From Girardinichthys multiradiatus (Eukaryota; Chordata; Actinopteri; Cyprinodontiformes; Goodeidae): 64,000 nucleotides of DNA. The DNA lies in NCBI RefSeq assembly GCF_021462225.1, contig NC_061794.1, positions 39,742,914-39,806,913 of the forward strand, read 5' to 3'. The translations under genes were made by a program, and so were the position numbers. Under the pieces are notes generated by a model, which saw nothing but the letters and a program-made list of their open reading frames with translations, was not told where the DNA came from and searched no databases. Position 1 is the stretch's first letter, and each line of letters begins with the position of its first letter. Shown in pieces: positions 12,106-21,400 of the stretch.

Positions 12106-14930
12106 AGGTCAAAGCAAACAGCAACTCTGTACTTTATCAATCGAACTTTCTATTTTTAACTCTGTTGTTCTGGTGTGGCAGGTGGACAACGTCTGCTCAA
12201 AACTTTCCAAAGTTTTGTATGTCCAATTTGATGATTACAAGCAGTAGGAGAAACAAAAAGCAGGTGATTACTCCAGAAACCGGCAACTATGACAATCTGA
12301 TTTATACAAAAGATTGAATAAAAATAAATAAATCAGCTTCTACGAGGCAGCTAGCACAATGTGTGGCAATTCACAACATTTCTTGTGTCAGTATTACATT
12401 AAGTGGCATTCTGGACTGAGGAGGAATGCAATCCTATGCAAATGTCTCAGATTATTTTTATACTTTACAAGATTTTTTAAATCCAGACCTGAATAATAAA
12501 ACTACCAATATATTTTGTAAATCTCTTGTGTATTGTGTTTTTTTCTAATTTTATTGTTTTCAAACATCTTTGATTTTCAACCCACCATGAGATGTTGGCT
12601 ATGGCCTAATATTATTGGCCTCCTTTATTCTTCTGTTAAACAGTGAATAATAGGTAAAAGTTATCACCTTTCTTCTCCAGCCTGCGTCTTTAATAGTCAG
12701 TTTTATTCTAGAACAATTTTGTCAGCATTGCTATTGTTTAGGGTCATTTATAAATAAATGGGTTTGGTAACCAGTATAGATGTTTTGTTAAGGTTTTATT
12801 ATTGCTATACTGACGAATGATTTTGGTGCTGAAACACTGCCTTCCCTTACTGAGAGGTAAATATTGGATTATTCTAATAAAAGTTAAACAGTAATAAACA
12901 GTGTAAAAATAAAATGTACACAAAATTACCACCTTTGTACTGGGACACGATGATGGAAGGATATATTTAAAAACAAAACAGAATAACTATTAGCGCACGT
13001 TATTTAAGTATTTGCATCAAAACACTTCTGTGAAGTTGAAAGGTGAGGTAGCTCTTGCTGGACAGTTTTTGTTTTTTAAATCAAATGTATCCATAGATGA
13101 GGGAAAACCCTTTGGCAAAATGCACTGCTTCCCCCAAAAGAACCCAACTGAGAAGGGTCAAGCCAAGGGTCACCAATACAAAAGGGAGCTTTTTGCATCA
13201 CTAAACACTCCTTATGCAGCTGAGAGAAAGATTATGCAACCGCTCTAGGTCTTATATACAGACCCGTAGTTTCACTCAATGATCCCCAGCAGCCTAGAAG
13301 GGAGAGGAAGTGGAGAAACTACATTTCACAGAAAGGTTAAAGGAGTTAGCATCCAAAAGGTAGTGTTTATAAAAAAAAACACTTGACTGTCAGCAACTAG
13401 CATTTTCTATTGTTTAACAGCAAAACACAATCTGGTTTAGGGATGAAACACCGTCAACAGTATTTAGAAGCGAAAATTTGTGATGCATCAATCAATTGGC
13501 AGAGATCAAAACTTTCCTCTGATCACCATGTCAAATTGGTTTTTTCCTACTCATAAAGAGCATGTACTTTAATGCATTTTTAAGTTTAATAAAAATAATG
13601 GTTTAGGACATATTTGATAAATAAATTGCGATTTTCAGTTCTACTCAAAACTACAAACTATCAAACTACCTGACCGGCAACAAACTGTGCACCTCTAGAG
13701 CATTTTTTAAACCCTTAAATCTTTGAATTTCAATCATTATTTGCCTTCTAAAATATAAATATTTTTTTTCATATTTAACTAAGAGGATGACATTTTTTAT
13801 CATCTTAGTTTTTGTCATAGTTTGGAGTCATAAGGTGTTATGTAACTGCAGAAAAAAAAGCCAACTCATACTTGTAATCAGCTGAGATAATGATATCTGA
13901 ATGTGTCAGGGGTCAGCTTCACCTATAAGGCACACTGGACCCAGCAAGGTGGGAAACTACTTAGTCACCAATTTAATGGTGAGGAAAGACACTTTGTAAA
14001 GATTTGTTGTAAAAATTTCAGTAGTAATGCACACATTGATATGAGGGTCACATCTGCACTGAAAAGTCAGTCCAGTAGGACAATGGTTTGTAGTCAATGA
14101 AAGTTTTGAACTACAGGTATTGGATCACCGACTGGCTGGAGTAGAGCTAGCTTTCCAGATCTAACTTCAGCTGATAAAAGTACAAGACACTCAATTAACT
14201 ATTAAACATGCCTGTAATTACAAGTTAGATTAGAGTGTATTACACAAACCACATCTACTTTGGAAGACTATGAACACGCAAACAAAAATATGTTTCTGCA
14301 CCACTCTTTTGATTATTAGATTCATACACAGTAAGCTGCAGACCTTATCCTGGTAGGACATTGGACACAGCTGAAGTATTAATCTTAACGTGAAGGTCAA
14401 CGGAGAAAAAAGATAATCAGTAAAGTTAAAATTCAGTATAAAGGCACATATAATGTAATATAAACAGTTAAAGCATATAACAGAGGTTGAGTAAACTGAC
14501 TCCTAAAGCGCTTAGAGGTATGACGGTCTGGCTAAAGAAACAAGTCTAGGTTGAGACTTTAGCAGGCCAGTTTAACAGGAGGAAAAAAAACCCCAAGCTA
14601 ATATTATCTAAGACGCAATTTCCCCATTACAAATCCAAAGCACGGACCAGCGGGAAAACACCGGCTGTTGTTAAAATACCTTAAAATGTTTGCGCAAGAA
14701 CCACACAGACTGTTCCCCCAAGTGTAGTACATCCCAGATATGGCTATGCTAGCTAACGTTTACTAGCCATCTGTTAGCATTGTTAGCAGCCTAACCGAAA
14801 GTTAGCTCGAAGATAACGTCAGCCGTTCAGACAAAAAAACCAAAAAAACACACCCGTCGTGTGGTTCTTATTGTCTTACCTTTGAATTGAGAAGTTTAGG
14901 TGCTAGCCTGTTAATAGTCAGGAAGGACAT
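1935..14930 (-). CDS. cs: Citrate synthase, mitochondrial (complete, 11 exons, 469 aa)
   Basis: Condenses acetyl-CoA and oxaloacetate to citrate in the mitochondrial matrix, the first step of the citric acid cycle. Coding exons, in transcript order: 14930-14880, 11607-11557, 11305-11198, 10632-10567, 9927-9796, 6817-6629, 6396-6197, 5012-4883, 4037-3936, 3783-3574, 2105-1935. They total 1410 nt with every junction GT-AG and in phase, giving 469 aa against 466 in human. The N-terminus is basic and hydroxylated and lacks acidic residues to about residue 30, as expected of a matrix presequence. The three catalytic residues are present: His304 (PLHGLANQ), His350 (VPGYGHAV) and Asp405 (NPWPNVDAH), matching His274, His320 and Asp375 of the mature pig enzyme. 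The start ATG has A at -3. No frameshift or stop is seen, so this is an intact gene. Confidence 0.97.
2235..3365 (-). mobile_element. L2-like LINE, 5'-truncated, frameshifted (cs intron 10)
   Basis: The minus strand encodes the end of a reverse transcriptase: [12 protein letters not shown], then [10 protein letters not shown] with the YADD catalytic pair (about 3290-3260). After a frameshift near 3080 it continues as [28 protein letters not shown] and LKSLHWVPV to about 2458. The 3' end carries the fish L2 hallmark of a short repeat around AGCGCT (2256-2287). It is in the same orientation as cs and lies wholly within the intron. The 5' part is missing, so it cannot move. Confidence 0.85.
3574..3783 (-). 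CDS. cs: cs exon 10: His350 and Asp405 of the active site
   Basis: Encodes residues 344-413. [18 protein letters not shown] carries catalytic His350 and [15 protein letters not shown] carries Asp405. Acceptor TTCTAG, donor GTAAGA. Confidence 0.97.
3936..4037 (-). CDS. cs: cs exon 9
   Basis: Encodes residues 310-343, [14 protein letters not shown] to [12 protein letters not shown]. Acceptor GTTAAAG, donor GTAAAA, phase 0 on both sides. Confidence 0.95.
4883..5012 (-). CDS. cs: cs exon 8: first catalytic histidine
   Basis: Encodes residues 266-309, [17 protein letters not shown] to PLHGLANQ. His304 in PLHGLANQ is the counterpart of pig His274. The donor GTTTGT is slightly non-consensus but keeps phase 0. 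Confidence 0.96.
5800..5962 (+). repeat. 3' end of a teleost interspersed repeat (cs intron 7)
   Basis: The run from the CTACAGCCTGCC block through CCCTGAGAAAGACCC to ATCAATAAAGT resembles the tail of a common fish interspersed repeat. I recognise the pattern but cannot name the family. The 5' part is absent or unrecognisable. Confidence 0.45.
6197..6396 (-). CDS. cs: cs exon 7
   Basis: Encodes residues 200-265 and two bases of codon 266, from [15 protein letters not shown] to RLYLTIH. It carries the invariant [14 protein letters not shown] stretch. Acceptor TTTCTTAG, donor GTGGGA, ends in phase 2. Confidence 0.96.
6629..6817 (-). CDS. cs: cs exon 6
   Basis: Encodes residues 137-199, including [15 protein letters not shown] and [18 protein letters not shown]. 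Acceptor CCCCTTAG, donor GTGAGT, phase 0. Near-identical to the mammalian sequence. Confidence 0.96.
7330..9240. repeat. Unidentified block in cs intron 5, possibly a solo LTR
   Basis: A G+C-rich start (7380-8030) passes into A+T-rich sequence with perfect small hairpins, such as ATAATATTT-cttc-AAATATTAT near 8535 and ATTATTTTA-t-TAAAATAAT near 8635. The 12-base AGCGAACGCACC occurs twice, near 7865 and 7939. No coding frame with recognisable domains is present, and TG...CA ends with a matching 5-base duplication could not be confirmed. Confidence 0.3.
9796..9927 (-). CDS. cs: cs exon 5
   Basis: Encodes residues 93-136, from [17 protein letters not shown] to GQIPTEEQ. Acceptor CTGCGCAG, donor GTGAGT, phase 0. 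Confidence 0.96.
10050..10210. mobile_element. Tc1-like family C terminus fragment (cs intron 4)
   Basis: Begins AGAGGTGCATCTCGATAAAT, the same terminal motif as the copies at 16858 and 29503. Only an eroded end remains. Confidence 0.45.
10567..10632 (-). CDS. cs: cs exon 4
   Basis: Encodes residues 71-92 ([16 protein letters not shown] then VLDPEE). Acceptor TTGATAG, donor GTAAGT, phase 0. Confidence 0.95.
11198..11305 (-). CDS. cs: cs exon 3
   Basis: Encodes residues 35-70, including [14 protein letters not shown] and GQITVDM, strongly conserved in animal citrate synthases. Acceptor CTCCAG, donor GTGAGT, phase 0. Confidence 0.95.
11557..11607 (-). CDS. cs: cs exon 2
   Basis: Encodes residues 18-34 ([17 protein letters not shown]), the end of the presequence and the first mature residues. 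The acceptor is TTTCACAG and the donor GTAAGT, phase 0 on both sides. The AAR-x-A stretch matches the mammalian processing region. Confidence 0.93.
11868..12110 (+). mobile_element. tRNA-derived SINE with 39-base poly(A) tail and target duplication (cs intron 1)
   Basis: The head resembles a tRNA gene with box A-like and box B-like (GGGTTGGAGTCC) stretches. The body has the fish SINE string CCTTTGCTGCATGTCTTCC, then CACTAGTGCCAC and 39 uninterrupted A residues (12062-12100). Flanks 11868-11882 and 12096-12110 agree at 13 of 15 bases, a probable target-site duplication. It is antisense to cs. Confidence 0.8.
12111..14879. other. Remainder of cs intron 1
   Basis: A+T-rich sequence with no coding exon or repeat I can name. 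The part nearest exon 1 (14740-14830) has several copies of TTAGC/GCTAG and may be regulatory. Confidence 0.35.
14880..14930 (-). CDS. cs: cs exon 1: start codon and presequence
   Basis: Encodes residues 1-17, beginning [12 protein letters not shown], and ends in phase 0 at a GTAAGA donor. It is rich in Leu, Arg and Lys with no acidic residue, which fits a mitochondrial targeting peptide. The ATG has A at -3. Confidence 0.93.
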
Positions 14931-15200
14931 TGTGTCTATATCAACGTGTTATTTCTACTTCTTGTTTCAAACAAATGGAGCCACTGCCAGTGCACCGCAG
15001 ACCGGGTTGAAGGTGCCCCTCTTGAAAGTAGAAGGTTGAAGAAGGATTCAGGCCTGCTACTCCCCGCTGTGTTGATTGGATGATGCGCTGGATCGGTGGA
15101 ATGACGTAGATCGGTTTGATTCGTCAAATGAAAGTGAAGGGTACTGTGATTGGATTGGATGTTAGTTAAGTTTGTGACGACAGGTTTAAACCATGGTCTG
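14931..15200 (-). promoter_or_regulatory. cs: Probable cs promoter and 5' UTR
   Basis: The 270 bases before the cs ATG are more G+C-rich than the surroundings. Read on the minus strand they hold three CCAAT boxes, two almost back to back near 15161-15151 and one near 15079, plus a CRE-like ACGTCA near 15105. No TATA box is obvious. CCAAT clusters without TATA are typical of housekeeping mitochondrial genes, but the transcription start is not visible. Confidence 0.45.
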
Positions 15201-15520
15201 TCCATTTTGCCACACTTGTGACATGTACTCTCCGGACCTTTGGTTAACCTAATGTGTATTTCACATGTGACATTGTACAATCCTTTTGGCAGGATCTTCG
15301 CCATTATCATGGGGTTCGTTTAACGAATATACCCATCAAAGATATTACATTTTGTGTTTTTATTAATGACAACTATATTGACTATGGTATAAATAACATT
15401 TTCCCATTAGCCAAACATTACATAAACAAACGTCGCTTCTTCAAAACCAGGCCAAATTTAATACACTGGAAGAATGAGCTAAATTTACTAAGTCGTTATT
15501 TTTTGTGAAGTCTAAAAGTA
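15190..15520 (+). pseudogene. L1-like LINE ORF2 C-terminal fragment
   Basis: A CPFCHTCDM-type cysteine motif is followed, after a frame change, by IVQSFWQDLRHYH, INNIFPLAKHYINKRRF and LIHWKNELNLL. This layout (zinc knuckle, FW, then LAKxxI and ELxxL) is that of the C-terminus of fish L1-like reverse transcriptases. It is divergent from cs and nearly abuts its promoter. Confidence 0.55.
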
Positions 15521-15839
15521 CATTTAGGTTGACCTCCTTTTTTGAAAACATTTGTATTTTAATTATTTACCCTGAATATCATGTTGTATACTAAGGGTTA
15601 TGTATTTTAAGTTGCAGCAACTTGGTCAACATGGACAATACAAAGAAATGATTATTGACTTGTATAGGTCACTATCTGAGCACCCTCCCCTCCAACCATT
15701 ACCAACCATGCAGAACACAGAGTTGAAAGCAGTGAATTCCCCAGATTTACTAGAGGCTGCACTTTCTAAAAAAAATGTAAACAAGCATCTCTGCCTATCA
15801 GCATCCTCACAATATTTTGTAGAGCTGTGGTGGAGAGTG

Positions 15840-16255
15840 TGCTAATGTTGTGCAATATGGCAGACAAGATGGCCCTGCAGAGCACAATGAGGGGGACCGA
15901 TGAGGTCACTGAAGTGTCCTTTCCTTCTTTCCAGGATCTGTTTTAGAGCACCTGCAGGAACAGAGTGCTGAACATTATCAAAGACTCCAGCTGGCAAATC
16001 AGGCAAATGTTCAAGCCAAATAAAAAGCAGAACCATCAGACTGGTACATAGCTTTTTTCCCCAGGCTGTTAAAATGCTGAACTGCTGTTTTGTGTTATCC
16101 TTAATTTAGAAGTTTGATCTATTTTTTGTCCATTTGTGTTTTCAAAGATCTATTTATTAGTTTTTAAACTGTTATAGATGAAACAGAAATGCTTTCTTAT
16201 TTTTGTATGCTACTTATTACACTGTACAATGAAATGACAAAGCATTCATTTGAAT
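15840..16255 (+). pseudogene. Degenerate LINE 3' fragment
   Basis: Translated with stops it reads VVESVL, ALQSTM, FPSFQDLF and RNRVLNIIKDSSW, like the RT tail of a fish LINE. It ends with a CTGTACAATGAAATGACAAA-type 3' sequence. Eroded and non-functional. Confidence 0.45.
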
Positions 16256-16857
16256 TGAAGTGCTATAAACATAATACAAACCAGAACAAAACTGTGATCT
16301 GTATGTAGAAAGAAGTATAAGTGGCATTATATTTATATCTAAATATTAATCCCATAAAATGGTTCTATGAAACTATGGGCATAACAGATGAAGGAATATT
16401 TTTTATGTATTTGAAATAAAAACGTCCAGCTTTATTTTTGAGTAAAATGAAAATGGAGTAGCTTATATTCTGGATTAAGTTGGATTTTGTTTAGTGACAA
16501 CATGCACTCTTGATAGTTTGATTGCTTTTGTAAGCTTTGACATAATTCCTGAACTGTTTGTGCAAAGAAAAAATTTAATTCTGCATTACACAATAAATGG
16601 TTAAAATACCACAATGTATCAAAAAACAGAAATAATACTTCTAAATACAGGGCACAGACACTTACATTTCTTGTAAATTATTATAATGTTTGAACTGAAG
16701 CGTGATATAAATAGTCTCTGTTGCATATCAGTTGCATACTTGTTGGTATTCACACAATGCAAACAAAATGTTAAAATTTAAAATCCATAAAATGTTTTTG
16801 GCACATTTATCACAGTCCTTAAGGTAAATCCCATAACACAGTAAAAATGTTAAAATA

Positions 16858-17405
16858 AAGGTGCACCTCAATAAATTATAATAAAGTTAAACAGTTAATT
16901 GATTTTAGTAATTCAATAAAAAAAGTTAAACTCATACATTATATATAGAACGATTTATTTCAAGCGTTATTTCTATTCATTTGAGAATTATAGTGTAAAG
17001 CAAATGAAAACTAGTAAATATGGTTTTCAATATGTAATGGCCATGTTATTGCCTACATAATCATAGAGAAGACTGCTGACTTGACAGGTGTCTATCAGAC
17101 AGTCCCTTACTCTCTCCAGAAGGCGTGCAAGTCACCAAAATGTCATTGCTAAACTAGGTGGCTGTTAACAGTGTTGTATCCAGCCATATTAATGGAAAAG
17201 TATAGAAAATTGAGTGGAAGGACAAAGGGTGCACAGATAACAGGGACAAGTTCTTACTATCAGTGATGATTTGGGGAGCCATGCCATCTGTTGGTGTTAG
17301 TCTACTGTGTTTAATAAAGTCCAAAGTTAGCACAGCTGTGTGTGCAATAAATCTGCATATGAGTTTAACTTTTTTTATTGAACTACTGAAATAACTTTAC
17401 TATTC
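16858..17405 (+). mobile_element. Tc1-like element, family C, internally deleted
   Basis: Starts AGGTGCACCTCAATAAATTA and ends in an inverted counterpart (ATGAGTTTAACTTTTTTTAT then ACTGAAATAACTTT). The interior keeps scraps of a transposase frame such as ATGATTTGGGGAGCCATG. No open frame survives. Confidence 0.6.
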
Positions 17406-17671
17406 CACAGGGATGAAATTGTAGCTCTGATTTTATTCTGAGATCATGCAGGCTATGAACAGACCGGTAACCAATTAGGACGCTTTATTCAACGTTTTGG
17501 ATTAACATACATTTATTAAATAACCATCCCAAATATTTACTTTTGGAAGACCGATTACCTCATTTCTCAAAGTAATCAGTGTGCTAAGATGTTTACTTTA
17601 TGAAATACGTTACAATTTTCAATATCTCCCAGTATGGTTTTTGCTGTTGGCAGGTTTTGCAACCTCTAAGA

Positions 17672-17885
17672 CAGGGGTCCCCAACTCTTCATGAGATATT
17701 GTCTTCCAACTTTTTCTTGTATGTATGTTCCAGTGCTGAATTAAATCAAAAGCTCATTACCAGGCCTCTGCAGATCTTGACATGTCGAGACGGTAATGTA
17801 ACCATTTGATTTAGGAGTGTTGGAGCAGGGATGCATTTCAAATTGAAGGACAGTGGCTCTCAAGAACTGGATTTAGAGACCCCTG
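17672..17885. mobile_element. Non-autonomous hAT-type MITE
   Basis: It begins CAGGGGTCCCCAA and ends GAGACCCCTG, imperfect terminal inverted repeats typical of fish hAT elements. The flanking octamers CTCTAAGA and CTCTGAGC agree at 6 of 8 bases, fitting an aged 8-bp target duplication. It may lie within the 3' UTR of the dpp10-like gene, since a minus-strand AATAAA is found at 17489-17484. Confidence 0.65.
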
Positions 17886-18263
17886 CTCTGAGCTTGGAAG
17901 ACAACAACGAAAATCCTGGAAAAATGCACAAAATGCAACAATCAACATCATGCAGCCGTTATGACATGCATGTTTTATAACCTTTGTAAACTTTTTGAGT
18001 CAGTGGCAGTCTCATCCACATCATCTCAAGTGAATTTTGTAAACAAACTGTTCCTCAAACATATAACAAAACGGCAGAACTGATTGTGTGCAACATGTCA
18101 TACAGTACAACAATTTTTCCAGACGTTACAGGAGATGATCTGATACTTTTGGTCCCCACTCATCTGCTCTAATTCTTGGTAACTTGACCCAATGAAATGC
18201 ATAACTGTTGCATACAGTCCTCATCATGAGTCCTTTCAGAAGAAGAGATGGAGGACTCTGGGT

Positions 18264-18481
18264 TCAGTCATCTTCTTCCGCTTCTTCCTCTGGGGCATCT
18301 AGGAGGGTGCTGTGTTTCAGGCAGTTTTGGAGATAGTTCACCACAGTCCGCTGGAAGTGTTTAACGCTGCGGGGCTCTCTCAGGATGTGGCCCTCATCTG
18401 GGTACAACTGCAGGGAGTAGTTGGCCTCCACCTTCACGAGGCGGCTCAGGAGCTCAGCACTGTGCTGGAAGTGGACCCTCG
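18264..18481 (-). CDS. dpp10: dpp10-like exon 25: C-terminus and stop
   Basis: Encodes residues 718-789. ARVHFQHSAELL and YPDEGH (His749, equivalent to DPP4 His740) lead to an acidic tail EEEAEEDD and a stop, as in DPP6 and DPP10. A sequon lies at Asn738. The acceptor is CCTGAAG. Confidence 0.96.
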
Positions 18482-21400
18482 CTTCAGGCAGAAACGCCCA
18501 AAACAAGAATTAGATGTGAAATTATTCCAAGAATTGATCATATAAACTAATAAAAACTCACCATCTGCAGTTCCATGTAGAATAAGGAAGTTCTCGTCTT
18601 TTAGTTTGTTGACGTCTTCAAGGACAGAGGCAGTCTGAGAAAACATAGCATTTTTATAGAGGTGTTTCATTTAGTTTAACCCAATTGGTCTGCAACAAAT
18701 CCCACTTTATAAAAATCTTTGGTTCCTGCTAATTTTAAAATGTTGCAAACATGGAAAATAATTCCAGTATATCATTTGTTATAACTGCTGGTAGTTGTTA
18801 TGCTATGGCTACACCAGATCAGCTATATCATTATCTTTATAACTTTAACTTTGAAAAATAGTGACATTCTTGTTTGTCAGTAATCCCAGTCCGACTGATG
18901 TAATGGACAGTGACTGCATTTGATGCACTCCTGAGAACGATTTTTCAAGGTGAAACGGGTGCATCTGGGAGTCGGCTGATGCCGAGCTTTGTTGTTGCTG
19001 TGAAAGGTTGTTTTTGCTGTTTAAATGTGCATTGGTGGGCTGGTAGTCAATATAACATTGACAAGAATTCTAACATCCAATATTTCCTTGAACAATATTT
19101 CATCAAATGCACCTAATAAATATTTTTGCTCCCTTCACATGAGTTGTTTTAATATTGCAGCAATGAGGTCCTTTCATCTCTGTTTGATGTTCTACACTGA
19201 GAGACCTGAACACTGTTTTGTGTGCACTTCTCTCAGTGTAGTACATTAAAAAATATATTGGATTGAATTAGACTGAAAAAAATATTATGTAAAGAACGCA
19301 ATTCAACTGTTCTGCAAGCCAAGGCCCTAAAGGAAACAGTAAAATTGAATCAACTCCCTAAAAAAATCGAACTTTTATGAAAACAAGATGCATTGCAGGC
19401 CGGATTGCTGTATTAGATTGTTTTAGGTTTGGTTGGTTATTTTGGAATTTAGTATATGTCTGATACTTTTATTTTGATTAATTATAAAACTGACTAAAGT
19501 GCATGGTGCCTTGCAAAAGTATTTAAACCCCCTGGTCTCTTTCACATTTTGTCACATTACAACCACAAACGTCACTGTATTGTATTGAGATTATCTGTGA
19601 TTGACGAACACAAAGTAGTTCAGAATTGTGAAGCAGAAAGAAATTGAGACATTGTGATCTAAAGCATTTACTGTACAAATAAGATTCTGGAAGGTTAATT
19701 GTACATATGTATTCAGTCCCCCCTAAGTTAATACTTTGTAGACCATTATTTTTGATGCAATCAACTTTGTAGACCATTATTTTGATGCAATCACAGCTGC
19801 AAGTTTTGTGGGGTATCTAGCTTTGTACATCTGGAGACTGGAGTTTTTGACTATTGTTCTTTGGAAAAATGGATGGCGTCTGAAAAGTAATTTTCCAGGA
19901 AGTCTTGCCACGGATTCCTAATTGGATGTCCACTACAGGACATGACTGCAACATTCTGACATCCTTTGGTCTAAACCTTGCCTGTGTAACTTTGTCTGTT
20001 TATGTCTTGGTCCTGCTGGAAGGTGAACCTTCATCCCAGTCTCAAGTCTTTTGCAGCCTCTGAAAGGTTTGCTTCTGGGATCACCCTGGATTTAGCTCCA
20101 TCAATTTTCTAATCATCTCTGACCAGATGCCCTGTCCCTGCTGATGAACAATATTCCCACATGATGATTCTACCACCACCATGTTTCATGATGTGGATGG
20201 TATATTCAAGTTAAGTTTTGATTTCATATTAATACAGCACCTTTTTCCACATGCCACATTTTCTGTCCAGATAAGGTGGATGGCTGTGTCTTGTTTTTAC
20301 TAATTAGGTGGCTTCTGAAGGTAATTGATTGCAATGGATTCAACAGATCCCACACTCTTCAAATTCTGATGTGAAAACAAATCATGTATCTTTGTTAGTT
20401 ATGCACTTTCTTGTGTTGTCATACCATATAAAATTAAAATAAAATAGAAAATATATAAAAGAACAAGGGGTTTGAATAGTTTTGCAAGGCAAAGAACCTC
20501 ACCAAGTAGGCATGCTCCTCCTTTGCTGGAAGTCCAAGATACCTTTCAGAAAAAGCTGCACCTAACAAACAAAAGAACATATTAACCCAACACGTTACTT
20601 GGATCTAATTTTCCGTGATACAACTTTCGTGTGCTTGTTGAGAGAATGTTTAAGGGTTGGATCTTAACTCACTATAAAGCCTGAAATCAGTTATTGGTGC
20701 CACAGCTGCAGTGCATTGAAATAGTTTGTCTGTTGCAGCTAACATTTTGAGAGTTAAATAACCTCCAAGTGCCTATGATGAGAAACATAAAAGAGTTAAA
20801 CAGTAATGCAGCTTTACTAAATTCAACGTAAAGTTAAAGCTTCAAATCTAAACAACTGTTGAAACCTTTCCGTAGAGGGCTATCCTTCGATCATCGATGT
20901 AAGGCAGCTGCATCAACAACCTGTGAAGTACAAAAGTCCTTCAGTTTGCCTCTTTTAAGGGTTTTAACACTATTCTGCTGTAGAAATTCACTGACTCTAC
21001 AACTCCCAGATAGTCTTTGACTTTCAGCAAACCAAGCTTCCGAGGATCCATCACTACAGTCTTCTGCCCACGCCCCACCCCGCTCCGGCCGTCCACCCAG
21101 GCCAAGGCCACGTTGTGTGTGCTGCAGAGGACCTGAGGCCAGCCGAGAGAAAACCTCTCCGTCACAGTTTGGCTACCAGGAGTGCCATCCCTGAGTGTTT
21201 GAGAAAAACAGAATAAACAGTTGTGGTGATAAATTTAGTCTTTTGCAGTTGTTAAAAATAAGCCATGGATCATGAGTTAAAAAACAAAGAAACCAATTTT
21301 TCACCTGGATGTTCAGAGACACTTACACCATAATGAGAAGCGGGAGCAGGTTGGCCTCATAGCCCTGAGGTAGAGATAGTTTCAGGTGCAGATCTATAGA

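Noticed and set aside
11826..12317. Frames rich in Phe or Lys on opposite strands
   Set aside because: Created by the 39-base poly(A) tail of the SINE.
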